A DNA stretch of 64,000 bases from Jannaschia maritima (GCF_030973515.1 NZ_JARGZA010000010.1:82194-146193); one strand, 5' to 3'. Positions 28,290-37,710 are shown, counted from the first letter of the stretch. Notes: generated by a model from the sequence alone, not told the origin. Program-made: numbers and translations.

Positions 28290-28625
28290 TCAGCCCCCCT
28301 CGCCCGCGGCCTCCGAGAAGAGCGGCATCTTGTCGGGCTTGCCGTCCATCGCCTCCGCGTCCGGCAACGGGTCCTTCTTCGTGATGATGACGGGCCAGGC
28401 GTCGGAATATTTCCGATTGAATTCAACCCACTTCTCCATGTCCGGCTCCGTGTCCGGACGGATGGCGTCGGCGGGGCATTCGGGTTCGCACACGCCGCAA
28501 TCGATGCATTCGTCGGGGTGAATCACGAGCATGTTCTCCCCCTCGTAGAAGCAATCGACGGGGCAGACTTCGACGCAGTCCGTGTACTTGCAGGCGATGC
28601 AGTTGTCGGTGACGACATAGGTCAT
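28290..28625 (-). CDS. fdxA: 7Fe ferredoxin (FdxA type)
   Basis: 111-aa soluble electron carrier with a 3Fe-4S and a 4Fe-4S cluster. The cysteines C9, C12, C17 and C21 in [13 protein letters not shown] and the second set in [12 protein letters not shown] (about 40-51) follow the FdxA pattern. The C-terminal helix with WPVITTK-like [12 protein letters not shown] is the usual extension. It lies between the S4 protein gene and carD. The phased repeat array copy B lies 110-170 bp upstream of its start. Confidence 0.94.
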   Translation of the reverse strand: MTYVVTDNCIACKYTDCVEVCPVDCFYEGENMLVIHPDECIDCGVCEPECPADAIRPDTEPDMEKWVEFNRKYSDAWPVIITKKDPLPDAEAMDGKPDKMPLFSEAAGEGG

Positions 28626-28734
28626 GCGGGGGTCCTTGGCCGGGGTCCGGGGGGCCGTCTAGCCCTGCCGTCAGATGGGGGCAACCGGGTGTGCGGCGCG
28701 GTCGCGGGGATGTGCATGGCGCACTGAACCGGCC

Positions 28735-28795
28735 ATCTGCGCCGTGTCTGCGTCCCGTCTGCGGAACGTCTGCGGGCCGTCTGCCCCGAACGCGA
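28735..28795. repeat. 11-bp-phased GTCTGC array, copy B
   Basis: GTCTGC occurs at 28746, 28757, 28768 and 28779, with a degenerate ATCTGC at 28735 and ACGCGA at 28790, all in 11-bp phase. The 18-mer CGTCTGCGGAACGTCTGC at 28756-28773 is identical to part of copy C. It lies in the 205-bp gap upstream of fdxA. Confidence 0.85.
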
Positions 28796-28830
28796 CGCCC
28801 GGGTCCCGCGTCGGCCCATCCGAAAACGCC

Positions 28831-29196
28831 CTACAGGTCTTCGGGATCCCCCTTGAGTGCCGTCAACCTGCGCCGGTCGCGGCCCGTGGGCCGGGGGCCC
28901 ACCCGCGGCGGAACCGGCTGGGAGGGCGGCGTGCGGTCGTCGTAAAGCGTCGCGGCCTCCTCCGCCGGGCCGCGGCGGGTGCCCAGGGCCACGACGGCGA
29001 CGACGCGGATCCGGCGGCCCTGCGGGAAGGTCAGGACCGCGCCGGGCGAAACGGTCTGCGACGGCTTCGACGCCCGGTCGCCATCGATGCGCACGCCCCC
29101 GTCCGAGACGACGCGCGCGGCCAGGCTGCGCGTCTTGAAGAAGCGCGCGTGCCACAGCCATTTGTCGATCCGCAGGCGGGGGAGCGGATCGGTCAT
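28831..29196 (-). CDS. S4-domain RNA-binding protein (Hsp15-like)
   Basis: 121-aa protein with an S4 domain in the first 60 residues (LRIDKWLWHARFFKTRSLAARVV, then GGVRIDGDRASKPSQTV), followed by a basic C-terminal tail. Relatives bind stalled 50S subunits carrying nascent chains after heat shock. The ATG at 29196 gives the normal N-terminus. Same strand as the SUV3-like helicase upstream (175 bp) and the ferredoxin downstream (205 bp), matching the conserved helicase-S4-fdxA-carD block of Rhodobacterales. Confidence 0.88.
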   Translation of the reverse strand: MTDPLPRLRIDKWLWHARFFKTRSLAARVVSDGGVRIDGDRASKPSQTVSPGAVLTFPQGRRIRVVAVVALGTRRGPAEEAATLYDDRTPPSQPVPPRVGPRPTGRDRRRLTALKGDPEDL

Positions 29197-29321
29197 GCGG
29201 GCGGACGACCGGACGCGTTCGAGCGGACGGGCATCGCCACGGGCACCCGGTGGTGGCATCCGTCGATGGGGGCATCCCCGCGCAGGGCAGGGACGTGCGA
29301 GGATGCGCGGCGCCGCGCAGG

Positions 29322-29342
29322 ACCCCGGCACGGGGCCGGGGT
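29322..29342 (-). other. Hairpin after the helicase gene
   Basis: ACCCCGGC (29322-29329) pairs with GCCGGGGT (29335-29342) around a 5-nt loop, 30 bp after the helicase stop. No T-tract follows on the minus strand, so it may act as an mRNA 3' boundary or a weak terminator rather than a classical one. Confidence 0.45.
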
Positions 29343-29371
29343 GAGGTCGGATCGCCGGCCGTGACCTGACG

Positions 29372-32300
29372 TCATTTGTCCTTCAGCGCGGCCAGGGCGG
29401 CGAAGGGGTTGTCTGGGTCGATCGGCTTGTCGCGCTTGTCGGGGCGGGACTGGTAGATCTTGGGCTTGCCGCCGCCCTTGGCATCGCGGTCGGGCCGCGG
29501 GCCGCGGGGCTTGCCGCCCTGCTTGCCGCCCGGCCGTCCGCCCTGCTTGCCGCGGGGGCGGCCCTTGGCGTCGCCCCCTCCGTCTGCGTCGCGGCGGGGG
29601 CCACGGGCGTTCTGGCGCCGGGGGGACCAGGTGAAGGTGTAGAACACCTCCACCTCCGCCGGGGCGGCGGCGTCCCCGGTCGCGGGCGCCGGGGCGGGAT
29701 CGCCGTCCGGCACGCCTTCGCCCGCCGGGCCGTCGCCCGTGTCGGCGGGGGCGGCGGCGTCGGATGCCGCCGCGTCGTCGGCCGGATCGGACGCTTCCAT
29801 CGCGGGGGCGGACGGGGCGTCGGCGGGGGGCAGGTCGGCCGGCGGGGGGTCCATCGGCGGAAGGTCGGGATCCTGCGTGGGCGTCGGATCCTCGACGGGC
29901 GGGATGTCGCCCGGATCCTCCGCAGGGGGCGGTTCGGGGATGTCGGCGGGCGCGTCGGGATCGGGCGTCGCCGGCGGGACGGCGGCATCCGCGCCGGCCC
30001 CGGGCGCGGGCGTCGGCTCCCCGACGGCGGCGACGGCGGCATCGGCCGCGGCCTTGCCCATCGCGGCGGTCGCGGCGGCGGCGTCCTCCGTCGTCACGGA
30101 CCCTTCGGTCGCACCCGTGCCCTGCCCTTCCGCGGGGGCGGGCGCGGGGGCGGCGTCGGGCTTCGTCGCGCGCACCTTCGGGCGTTCGCCACGCTCGGCG
30201 GCGTAACCCAGGCCCCCCATCAGCTCGGCGAACTGTTCCAGCGTCATGCCGGTGATCGACAGCATGTCGGGCGTGGCCTCGAACCCCGACCGGGTGTCCT
30301 GCCCCCGGATCATGTCGGCCAGGCGTTCGAGCATGTCGATGCGGATGGCGCGGGCCCCGGCGGCGCGGTAGCCCGCCATCGCGAAGTAGCCTTCGGGCAT
30401 GCCCTTCTGCGCGGGCACGGTCACGAGGCCCGGCGGGGGCGCTTCGGGAAACTCGTCCAGCCCCTGCCAGAGCGACCACAGCACCAGCCGCAGGCGCGTC
30501 GGCGCGGGCTTGAGCAGCTGCTGTCCGAACACGGTGAACTGGCCGAAGCGGACGCCGTGCTTGCGCAGCGATCCGCGCGCGTCCTGATCGAGGTCCCGCA
30601 CCTCCTGCGCGACCTGGCCGCGCGGCAGGACGCCCAGGCCTTCGCGCAGGCGGAAGGCGAAGCCGCGGGCGATGCCGGTCAGCCCCTCGTCCTTCTCCAT
30701 GGCGAGCAGGGGCTCGAACGCGGCGGCGACCTTGCGGTCGATGAAATGGCCCAGGCGGCGGCGGACCTTGTCGGCCACGTCGGGGCCGGCTTCCTCGTCC
30801 ACGAAGGGGACGACCTGCGGCTTGAGGACGTCGTCGCCCTTCGCCAGCTTTCCGACCGCGTCGCCGCCCCACATCAGGCCGCCCTGCTCGGTGAAGTCGA
30901 TCTCGGTGTCGGGGGCGTTGTAGAAACGGTCGGCGCGTAGGTGCAGCTCGGGGCGCAGGGCGGCGGCGGCGGCCTGTCCCACGGTCTTCGCCTCGTCGGG
31001 GGTGGTGGACTTCGTCTGGTGGAAGCGGAAGCCTTCCAGCCGGCCCAGGGCCTCGCCCTCGACGGTGACGGTGCCGTCCTTGTCGATCTCGGCCACGAGG
31101 CCCTCCTTCATCTTCAATCGCTTGAGCAGCACCGACGTCCGGCGGTCCACGAAACGCGCCGTCAGCGCCTGGTGCAGCGCGTCCGACAATCGGTCCTCTA
31201 CCGCGCGGGTGGCGTCGCGCCAATGGTCTTCGTTCTCCACCCAGCCCTTGCGCTGCGCGACGTAGGTCCATGTGCGGATGTACGCCAATCGCTTGGACAG
31301 GGTGTCGATGTCGCCCTGCGTGCGGTCGATGCGCTTGACCTGCCGGGCGAACCAATCCTCGGGCATCCGACCCTGGCCGTGGAGGAAGTCGAAGATGCGC
31401 GCGAGCATGTTCGTGTGCTCCGCGAAGGCGATGCCCTGGAAGTCCGGGATGCGGCAGACGTCCCACAGCAGGCGGACGTCGCGGGCGTCGCGCAGGCGGG
31501 CGCGGATGCCTTCGAGGTCGGACAGGACGCGCAAGCTGGACAGGTCGTCCGCGTCACGGCCGCGGACCAGCATCTCGTCGTCGGGCGACGCCTCCAGGCT
31601 GGCGATCAGGGTCTCGGCGCTGCGGAAGTCCAATCGGTCGTTGCGCCACATCAGGCGGTCGATGGGCTTGAAGCGATGTTCGGTGATGGCGCCCGCGAGG
31701 TCGGGGTCGATCGGCTGTGCCTCGCCCGTGGTGCCGAAGGTGCCCGGTTCGGTGAAGCGGCCCGCGCGGCCCGCGATCTGGCCCAATTCGTGCGGGTGCA
31801 GGGGGCGGACGCGGCGGCCGTCGAACTTGGACGTGGCGGAGAAGGCGACGTGGCGGATGTCGAGGTTCAGGCCCATGCCGATGGCGTCCGTGGCGACCAG
31901 GTGGTCCACGTCGCCGTTCTGGTACATCGCCACCTGCGCGTTGCGCGTCCGGGGCGACAGCGCGCCCATGACGACGGCGGCACCCCCCTTCTGGCGGCGC
32001 AGCAACTCCGCGATGGCATAGACGCTGTCGACGCTGAAACCGACGATGGCGGTGCGGCCGGGCATCCGGCTGATCTTCTTGGGGCCGACATAGGTCAGCT
32101 CCGAGAAGCGTTCGCGGCGCATGGTGCCCGCTTCCGGCACGAGGCGGGCGATCGCCCGGCGCATCGTGTCGGCGCCCATGAACAGCGTCTCGTGCTGGCC
32201 GCGCATGTTCAGGAGCCGGTCGGTGAAGACGTGGCCGCGTTCGGGGTCTGCGCAGAGCTGGATCTCGTCGATGGCCACGAAGTCGGCGCCCGTGCCCTGG

Positions 32301-32542
32301 GGCATCGCCTCGACGGTGCAGACCCAATAGGCGGCGCGCGGCGGCACGATGCGTTCCTCGCCCGTCACCAGGGCGACGACGGACGGGCCGCGCGCGGCGA
32401 CGAGCTTGTCGTACACCTCCCGCGCGAGGAGGCGCAGCGGCAGGCCGATGACGCCGGTGCGGTGGGCCAGCATCCGTTCGATGGCGTAGTGGGTCTTACC
32501 CGTGTTCGTCGGCCCCAGCACGGCCGTGACGCGTCCGGTCAT
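29372..32542 (-). CDS. SUV3-like DEAD/DEAH-type RNA helicase with long acidic/proline tail
   Basis: 1056-aa helicase related to mitochondrial SUV3. Walker A GPTNTGKT is at residues 10-17, the DEIQ box at 92-95, and helicase C-terminal motifs follow (VGFSVDSVYAIAELLRR, ATDAIGMGLN and QIAGRAGR). A middle domain of about 400 residues includes an annotated-like zinc-free helical region. From about residue 825 to 1056 the protein is low-complexity: Ala, Pro and Asp rich, then a highly basic Gly/Arg/Lys segment (GRPGGKQGGKPRG), ending NPFAALAALKDK. The ATG at 32542 is chosen; the upstream extension lacks family similarity. Likely acts in RNA decay. First gene of the block leading to S4, fdxA and carD. 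Confidence 0.85.
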   Translation of the reverse strand: MTGRVTAVLGPTNTGKTHYAIERMLAHRTGVIGLPLRLLAREVYDKLVAARGPSVVALVTGEERIVPPRAAYWVCTVEAMPQGTGADFVAIDEIQLCADPERGHVFTDRLLNMRGQHETLFMGADTMRRAIARLVPEAGTMRRERFSELTYVGPKKISRMPGRTAIVGFSVDSVYAIAELLRRQKGGAAVVMGALSPRTRNAQVAMYQNGDVDHLVATDAIGMGLNLDIRHVAFSATSKFDGRRVRPLHPHELGQIAGRAGRFTEPGTFGTTGEAQPIDPDLAGAITEHRFKPIDRLMWRNDRLDFRSAETLIASLEASPDDEMLVRGRDADDLSSLRVLSDLEGIRARLRDARDVRLLWDVCRIPDFQGIAFAEHTNMLARIFDFLHGQGRMPEDWFARQVKRIDRTQGDIDTLSKRLAYIRTWTYVAQRKGWVENEDHWRDATRAVEDRLSDALHQALTARFVDRRTSVLLKRLKMKEGLVAEIDKDGTVTVEGEALGRLEGFRFHQTKSTTPDEAKTVGQAAAAALRPELHLRADRFYNAPDTEIDFTEQGGLMWGGDAVGKLAKGDDVLKPQVVPFVDEEAGPDVADKVRRRLGHFIDRKVAAAFEPLLAMEKDEGLTGIARGFAFRLREGLGVLPRGQVAQEVRDLDQDARGSLRKHGVRFGQFTVFGQQLLKPAPTRLRLVLWSLWQGLDEFPEAPPPGLVTVPAQKGMPEGYFAMAGYRAAGARAIRIDMLERLADMIRGQDTRSGFEATPDMLSITGMTLEQFAELMGGLGYAAERGERPKVRATKPDAAPAPAPAEGQGTGATEGSVTTEDAAAATAAMGKAAADAAVAAVGEPTPAPGAGADAAVPPATPDPDAPADIPEPPPAEDPGDIPPVEDPTPTQDPDLPPMDPPPADLPPADAPSAPAMEASDPADDAAASDAAAPADTGDGPAGEGVPDGDPAPAPATGDAAAPAEVEVFYTFTWSPRRQNARGPRRDADGGGDAKGRPRGKQGGRPGGKQGGKPRGPRPDRDAKGGGKPKIYQSRPDKRDKPIDPDNPFAALAALKDK

Positions 32543-32680
32543 GTGCGATGATGCTCCCGTTCCCCTGCGGGGTTGGAACACGGGCCGGAGGCGGATGCAA
32601 AGGGGATGATCCCGGGTCGGGCGGTCCGGTCGGTTCCGGTCTTCCGGACGCCCCGAACGGCCCCACGTCCATGCGTGATG

Positions 32681-32697
32681 TTTGATCAAAAATGTTG
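32681..32697. promoter_or_regulatory. GntR-type operator candidate upstream of the Gfo/Idh gene
   Basis: TTTGATCAAA palindrome at 32681-32690 followed by AATGTTG. Read on the minus strand it is CAACATTTTTGATCAAA, a 17-mer also present at 46493-46509. It lies 56-65 bp before the oxidoreductase start in the 203-bp gap shared with the helicase promoter. Confidence 0.65.
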
Positions 32698-32745
32698 CAT
32701 CGGCATCGGGCGGGGTGTATGCCGATCGCAAAAGGGAGGATCGCC

Positions 32746-33954
32746 ATGAAGGCCGACGTCACACCGCACAAGATCAGCCTGCTGGGTACCGGGTTGATCT
32801 GCAACTTCTATACGCAGGTCCTGCACGGTCAGCGGAATCCGGACCGGGTGCTGAACGTGTATTCGCGCACGGAGGAGCGCGGAAAGGCGTTCTGCGAGCA
32901 ATGGGGCATCCCGCGGTCGGCCACGTCGATGGAGGAGACGATCAACGACCCCGAAACGGACACGGTCGTCATCGGCCTCCCGAACTCGATGCACGAGGAG
33001 GCGATCCGCCTCGCGGCGAAGGCCGGCAAGGCGATCCTGTGCACCAAGCCGCTGGCACGCAACGCGCAGGAGGCCGAGCGCATCCTGGGCTATGTCGAGG
33101 AGGCGGGCGTCTTCGCGGGTTATCTGGAGGATCTGTGCTATACGCCCAAGACCCTGAAGACGATCGACGCGGTGAAGAAGGGCGCCCTGGGCGACATCAC
33201 CTGGGTGCGGTCGCGCGAGGCGCATCCCGGGCCGCATTCGGCGTGGTTCTGGGACAAGGAGCGCGCGGGTGGCGGCTGCGTCATCGACATGGGATGCCAT
33301 TGCGTCGAGATCATCCGCAACTTCGTCGGCAAGGGGAACCGCCCCGTCGAGGTCATGGCCTGGGCGGACACGCTGTACCACCCGATCCCGATCGAGGACA
33401 ACGCGATCGGCCTGATCCGCTTCGAGAGCGGGGCGGTGGGCCAGATGGAATGCTCGTGGACGTTCCGCGGCGGGATGGATCTGCGCGACGAGATCTCGGG
33501 CACGCAGGGCATGGCGCGCATCGACCACTTCCTGCGCACCGGCTTCGAGATGTACACCACGGGCGGGGCCGACGGATACGTGGCCGAGAAGGCCGAGAGC
33601 GATTCCGGCTGGCTGTTCCCCGTGGGCGACGAGGCGGTGGCGCTGGGCTACGTGGACATGTTCACGGACATGTTCGACGCCATGGAGACGGGGCGCGAGC
33701 CCAACGAGACGTTCTATGACGGGTACGTCGTGGCCGCCGTGCTGGACGCCTTCTACAAGTCGCTGGAAACGCGGGCCTGGGCCCCGGTCGAGCTGGACTG
33801 GCGCCACGGCAAGACCGAGAAGCTGAAGCCCAACAAGCAGATGCACGAGGGCAAGGAGATCCTGAAGACCGAGCTGCTGCCCGACGGACGCAAGCGCTTG
33901 ATCGTGCAGGACCCGGAGACCGGCGAGAAGGAGGACATCCTCGTCGCCGCCTGA
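32746..33954 (+). CDS. Gfo/Idh/MocA family oxidoreductase (predicted member of the GntR/BKACE regulon)
   Basis: 402-aa dehydrogenase. Rossmann-type start [15 protein letters not shown] (about residues 10-24), lysine in CTKPL (K101), and the conserved acidic/histidine segment [16 protein letters not shown] near 183-198. A C-terminal extension of about 50 residues ([13 protein letters not shown] to EDILVAA) goes beyond typical members. A strong AGGGAGGA ribosome-binding site precedes the ATG at 32746. Upstream lies the operator shared with the ABC/BKACE region 13 kb away, and downstream a clear terminator, so it is a one-gene unit. Likely oxidises a sugar, polyol or derivative taken up by that region (inference). 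Confidence 0.85.
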   Translation: MKADVTPHKISLLGTGLICNFYTQVLHGQRNPDRVLNVYSRTEERGKAFCEQWGIPRSATSMEETINDPETDTVVIGLPNSMHEEAIRLAAKAGKAILCTKPLARNAQEAERILGYVEEAGVFAGYLEDLCYTPKTLKTIDAVKKGALGDITWVRSREAHPGPHSAWFWDKERAGGGCVIDMGCHCVEIIRNFVGKGNRPVEVMAWADTLYHPIPIEDNAIGLIRFESGAVGQMECSWTFRGGMDLRDEISGTQGMARIDHFLRTGFEMYTTGGADGYVAEKAESDSGWLFPVGDEAVALGYVDMFTDMFDAMETGREPNETFYDGYVVAAVLDAFYKSLETRAWAPVELDWRHGKTEKLKPNKQMHEGKEILKTELLPDGRKRLIVQDPETGEKEDILVAA

Positions 33955-33976
33955 TCCCCCGGACCCGACCGGCCGG

Positions 33977-34008
33977 CGCCGCCCCGTTCCCCGCGGGGCG
34001 GCGTTTTT
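33977..34008 (+). terminator. Rho-independent terminator after the Gfo/Idh gene
   Basis: CGCCGCCCC (33977-33985) pairs with GGGGCGGCG (33995-34003) and is followed by TTTTT, 23 bp after the stop codon. Orientation serves the plus-strand gene. The minus-strand operon also ends here, but no T-tract serves that direction. Confidence 0.88.
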
Positions 34009-34059
34009 CGTTCCGGGGTGGAGCGTGGTCCGGGTCCGCGGGTCGGCTCGGGCCGGGGA

Positions 34060-35187
34060 TCACACGACGGGCGGTTCGGGAGCGATGTCGAACGGGCTGA
34101 GGATCTCGTGCCCGTCGTCGGTCAGGAGGAACATCTGCTCCAACCGCACGCCGCCGATATCGGGGTGATAGCAGCCCGGTTCGACCATCAGGACCATGCC
34201 GGGCTTCAGCACCGCGTCCTCGCCCGGCACGAGGCGGGGCCATTCGTGGATCGACGCGCCGATGCCGTGTCCCATGTGGACGGGGTTCGCGTATCCGCCT
34301 TCGGCCACCATGGCGCGGAGGGGGGCGTCGAAGTCGTGCGCGGTGATGCCGGGCCGCAGGGTGTCGAGGACGCGCCGCCAGATCGCGTGGGTGTGAGCAT
34401 ACATGCGGCGCAGGGCGTCGGACGGCTCGCCCAGGATCGTGGTCGTCGCGCTGTCGCCCCAATAGCCGTCCACGCGGGGGGCGAGGTCGGCGATGACCGG
34501 ATCGCCGGGTTCCAGAACCCGCGTCGTGGCGGGACCGCCGATGGCCGCCGTGCGCGCCACGCCCGACACGAAGTCGCCCCCGACGGGGGTGCGCGTGCCC
34601 GCGAACCGTTCCATCGCCAGGCGCACGTCGCGCCAGGCGTCGAGCTCGGTCGCGCCCGTGCGCAGGGCGCGTCCGACCGCGTTCTGACCCTCGGCCGTGC
34701 AATGGGCGGCCCGGCGCAGGCGGTCGACCTCGTCGGGCAGCTTGACGGCGCGGCGTTCCGCCAGCGCGCGGGCGCCGTCCACGCTGTCGACGCGCCCGTC
34801 CAGGAGGGCCGCGAGCGATGCGGGCAGCGTGGCCGGCTCGACCGCGACGCGCCCCGACGGACGTGCGGCGTCCAGCATGGCGCGGGCAGCTTCGGCGTAC
34901 TTGACGTGAAGCGGGCGGAGGTCGGCGAAGCCCAGCGCCTCGTAGCCGTGCGCGCGGGCGCCGGCGGCTTCGGCGATCGGAACCTCCAACTCGTTGCAGG
35001 CCACGTGGAACGCGCCGTCGGGGCCGATCAGGGCGGCGCTGGGGCCGCCGTCGAAGGGGGACGGACCCGCCTCGATCCCCGCCACGTGGCCCGCATAGGC
35101 CAGGCTGTCGGGCGCGGTCAGCAGCATCCAGTCGGCTCCGACGGCGCGGGCGGCCTGCGCCACGGCGGCGCGTCGGGCTTCGGTCAT
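34060..35187 (-). CDS. M24 family (creatinase/Xaa-Pro peptidase-like) metallohydrolase
   Basis: 375-aa pita-bread-fold protein. The N-terminal creatinase domain (about 1-130) is followed by a catalytic domain with metal ligands in ADLAPRVDGYWGDSATT (two Asp), MGHGIGASIH (His), EPGCYHPDIGG (Glu) and RLEQMFLL (Glu). All five positions look intact. Family members hydrolyse Xaa-Pro peptides, creatine or ectoine-type amides. It is the last gene of the long minus-strand operon and its ATG overlaps the DUF4432 stop (35184-35187). A role in hydrolysing an amide or C-N bond of the pathway substrate is inference. Confidence 0.82.
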   Translation of the reverse strand: MTEARRAAVAQAARAVGADWMLLTAPDSLAYAGHVAGIEAGPSPFDGGPSAALIGPDGAFHVACNELEVPIAEAAGARAHGYEALGFADLRPLHVKYAEAARAMLDAARPSGRVAVEPATLPASLAALLDGRVDSVDGARALAERRAVKLPDEVDRLRRAAHCTAEGQNAVGRALRTGATELDAWRDVRLAMERFAGTRTPVGGDFVSGVARTAAIGGPATTRVLEPGDPVIADLAPRVDGYWGDSATTTILGEPSDALRRMYAHTHAIWRRVLDTLRPGITAHDFDAPLRAMVAEGGYANPVHMGHGIGASIHEWPRLVPGEDAVLKPGMVLMVEPGCYHPDIGGVRLEQMFLLTDDGHEILSPFDIAPEPPVV

Positions 35188-36218
35188 GGTCTGTCCTCCA
35201 GGGCGCGTGCGACGGCGTCGGTTCCCTCGACGGCGCGGAAGGCGACGCGGTGAGTGATCGCCTCGGCGGGTTCGAGGACGCGCAGGAGATCGGCCTTCCG
35301 CGCGCCGTGGCGGTCGGTGCCGGGGATGGAGGACGGCTCCAACCCCAGGACGTAGGTGCCGGGCGCGAACTGCCGCCACGCAAAGAGGTAGGGCAGCGTC
35401 GCGGCGTCCCACGTCTCCAGCAGCAGGAGGTCGGCCTGGGCGTTCACGACCGCCGCGCGGGCGGTGCCGTCTCGGACCACGGGGCGGATCTCCACCACCT
35501 CCTCGCGGAAGCCGGGACGGGGCTCGGGAATGTCCCGCCAGCCGTCGAGGGCGAAGTCGCCGCAGGCGCGCACGGCCTCGGCCTCCACGTGGATGCGGGC
35601 GCCGGGGCCGATCAGCGGATGGCCGAGATTGGCATGGTAGAGGGACATCTGCGGGTTGGGGGCCGCGCCGAGGTTGGTGATCGTGTCCGTCAGGCGGATC
35701 TCCGTGCCGTCGTCGTCGCATTCGACCCGACGGACCATCTCCAGATGCTCGCCGTAAAGGGCGGCCTGGCGCACGACGCCTTCGGCCCAGAGCGTGCCGT
35801 CGGTGCGGCCATAGCCCCGCAGGCGCGCGGGCTCCCCCGTGAGGCGGCCGTGGAGGGGGAAGACTTCCCCGTCCATCCCGGGATAGGCGAAGCGCGCGGC
35901 GTCGTCGCGCGCCGGTCCCATCGTGTGGTCGAGGCCGCCGGTCGCCAGGAGGCCGCCGCCGAAGCCGCGCATCCAGTTCTCCATCCCCGTGGGCTGGTGC
36001 AGGAAGGGGGAGCGGATGCCCACGGGGGATGTGAAGGACAGGCCCCTGCCGCGAATGGACGCCATCCCGATGTCGAAGGCGCGGTCCACCACGACCTCGA
36101 AGGCGAGGCCGGCGCTCGTGCGGAACTCGAGCAGGCGCACGCCGCGGCCGGGGCCGTCGGCCAGCTCCACCAGACGCACGCCGGACAGCTGGTCGGGATG
36201 GCCCGCGAGCGGGGTCAT
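35184..36218 (-). CDS. DUF4432 (aldose-epimerase-like) protein
   Basis: 344-aa galactose-mutarotase-fold protein. Visible family traits are the FEVVVDRAFDIGMASIRG strand near residues 35-52, MENWMRGFGGGLLATGGLDH near 78-97, FPLHGRL near 119, and the C-terminal LGLEPSS. The glycine-rich GGLLATGGL loop and the HG pair are typical of DUF4432. The family is poorly characterised but close to sugar mutarotases and epimerases. Overlaps the neighbours on both sides by 4 bp (M24 start, SDR stop), so it is a coupled operon member. Confidence 0.78.
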   Translation of the reverse strand: MTPLAGHPDQLSGVRLVELADGPGRGVRLLEFRTSAGLAFEVVVDRAFDIGMASIRGRGLSFTSPVGIRSPFLHQPTGMENWMRGFGGGLLATGGLDHTMGPARDDAARFAYPGMDGEVFPLHGRLTGEPARLRGYGRTDGTLWAEGVVRQAALYGEHLEMVRRVECDDDGTEIRLTDTITNLGAAPNPQMSLYHANLGHPLIGPGARIHVEAEAVRACGDFALDGWRDIPEPRPGFREEVVEIRPVVRDGTARAAVVNAQADLLLLETWDAATLPYLFAWRQFAPGTYVLGLEPSSIPGTDRHGARKADLLRVLEPAEAITHRVAFRAVEGTDAVARALEDRP

Positions 36219-36928
36219 TGCATCATGCCCCCGCCGTCGACGATCAGGGTCTGGCCGGTCACGAAGCCGTTGTCGGGATGGGCGAAGAACGCCACGGCGC
36301 GGGCGATGTCGTCGGTCGAGCCGCGCCGCTTCACGGCCTGGAACTCCATCAGCATCCGGTGGAAGCCTTCGGGGTCGGGATGATGGTCCTCCGCCGCGGT
36401 GGGTATCGCGCCGGGGGCCACGCAGTTGACGGTGATGCCGTCGCCGCCAACCTCGCGCGCGATCACGCGCGACATCCCGGTGATGCCGCCCTTCGTCGCC
36501 ACGTAGGTCATCAGCCCCTCCCACCCCTTGAAGAAGGTGTTCGAGGTGACGTTGACGATGCGCCCCGTGCCGGATGCCCGAAGCGCGGGATGGCAGGCCT
36601 GGGACAGCAGAAACGTGCCACGCTGGTTGACGGCGGTGATGCGGTCGAATTCGGCTGCGTCGATCTCCAGCCACGGGCGCAGCTTGTAGGTGGCGGCATT
36701 GTTCACGAGCACGTCGAGCCCGTCCGCGGTGGCGGCTGCCGCCAGCGCGGCGATGTCGTCCGGGTCGCCCAGGTCGCAGGGCACGACGGTCGCGCCTGTC
36801 TCGCGGCCCAGGGCCTCCAGCGCATCGGACGGCAGATCGGAGGCCGTGACCGCGTGGTCGCGGGCGAAGTGACGGACCATGTCGGCGCCGATGCCGCCCG
36901 CAGCACCCGTGATCAGCACCCGCCTCAC
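36215..36928 (-). CDS. Short-chain dehydrogenase/reductase 1
   Basis: 237-aa classical SDR. Cofactor motif TGAAGGIG at residues 8-15, NNAA (about 75-78), active Ser in VNVTSNTFF and the YxxxK motif YVATK near 145. It starts with GTG at 36928, overlapping the TGA of the upstream SDR (GTGA). An acidic residue after the second strand (ASDLPSD) suggests NAD preference. Its stop overlaps the start of the DUF4432 gene. Probable alcohol dehydrogenase on a sugar-like substrate. Confidence 0.85.
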   Translation of the reverse strand: MRRVLITGAAGGIGADMVRHFARDHAVTASDLPSDALEALGRETGATVVPCDLGDPDDIAALAAAATADGLDVLVNNAATYKLRPWLEIDAAEFDRITAVNQRGTFLLSQACHPALRASGTGRIVNVTSNTFFKGWEGLMTYVATKGGITGMSRVIAREVGGDGITVNCVAPGAIPTAAEDHHPDPEGFHRMLMEFQAVKRRGSTDDIARAVAFFAHPDNGFVTGQTLIVDGGGMMQ

Positions 36929-37710
36929 GAGGCGAACCCGGCGGGCAGGTCGGAGGTCGGGCGGGGCGCGCCATAGGCGAGCATGCCGCCGTCCACGGGC
37001 AGGCACTGGCCGGTGATCATGCGGGCGTCCGGCGAGCAAAGGAACGCGATGGCCGCGGCGATGTCGGACGGATCGGCGAGGTCGCGGGCGGGGATCCGGT
37101 CGATCAGTTGCGGCTCGTCCAGAAGCCCCTCGTCGATGGCCTTCTGGACCATCGGCGTACGCACGTAACCCGGCGCCACGGCATTCACGCGCACGCCACG
37201 CGACGCCCATTCCGACGCCAGCGCGCGAGTCAGCCCCAGCATCGCCGTCTTGGTCGCGCAGTACGGCGCGCGGCCCGGCATGCCCCGGTAGGAGTTCATC
37301 GATGCGATGGTGACGATCGAACCGTGGCGGGCCTTCAGCATGGGCGTCGCGACGGCCTGGATGCAGTCCCACACCCCGGTGAGGTTCACCGCGAGCGACT
37401 GGTCCCAAAGCGCGCAGTCCATCGATTCCGATGGTGCGATCCGCTGGATGCCGGCGTTCGCCACGAGGATCGTGGGCGGCCCCAGCGCGTCGGTCACGGC
37501 GGCGGTCACGGCGTGGACGGCGTCGCGATCGGTGACGTCGAGCGTCCAGCCCCGCGCGCCATCGATGCCCTGGGCGGCGGCGTCCGCGCCGGCCATGTCG
37601 GTCAGCGCGACGGCGGCGCCGTCGGCGGCGAGCCGTCGCGCGGTCGCCAGCCCGATGCCCTGGGCCGCGCCGGTGACCAGCGCCACCTCCCCCGAAAGCC
37701 GCCCGGTCAT
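36925..37710 (-). CDS. Short-chain dehydrogenase/reductase 2
   Basis: 261-aa classical SDR with TGAAQGIG at residues 14-21, NAGIQ near 86, catalytic Ser in TIASMNSYRG and YCATK near 154. LTDMAG after strand 2 indicates NAD binding. The C-terminal MITGQCLPVDGGMLAYG is typical. ATG at 37708-37710 overlaps the transketolase N-subunit stop (ATGA). With SDR 1 and SDR 3 it gives the operon three oxidation/reduction steps. Confidence 0.88.
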   Translation of the reverse strand: MTGRLSGEVALVTGAAQGIGLATARRLAADGAAVALTDMAGADAAAQGIDGARGWTLDVTDRDAVHAVTAAVTDALGPPTILVANAGIQRIAPSESMDCALWDQSLAVNLTGVWDCIQAVATPMLKARHGSIVTIASMNSYRGMPGRAPYCATKTAMLGLTRALASEWASRGVRVNAVAPGYVRTPMVQKAIDEGLLDEPQLIDRIPARDLADPSDIAAAIAFLCSPDARMITGQCLPVDGGMLAYGAPRPTSDLPAGFAS

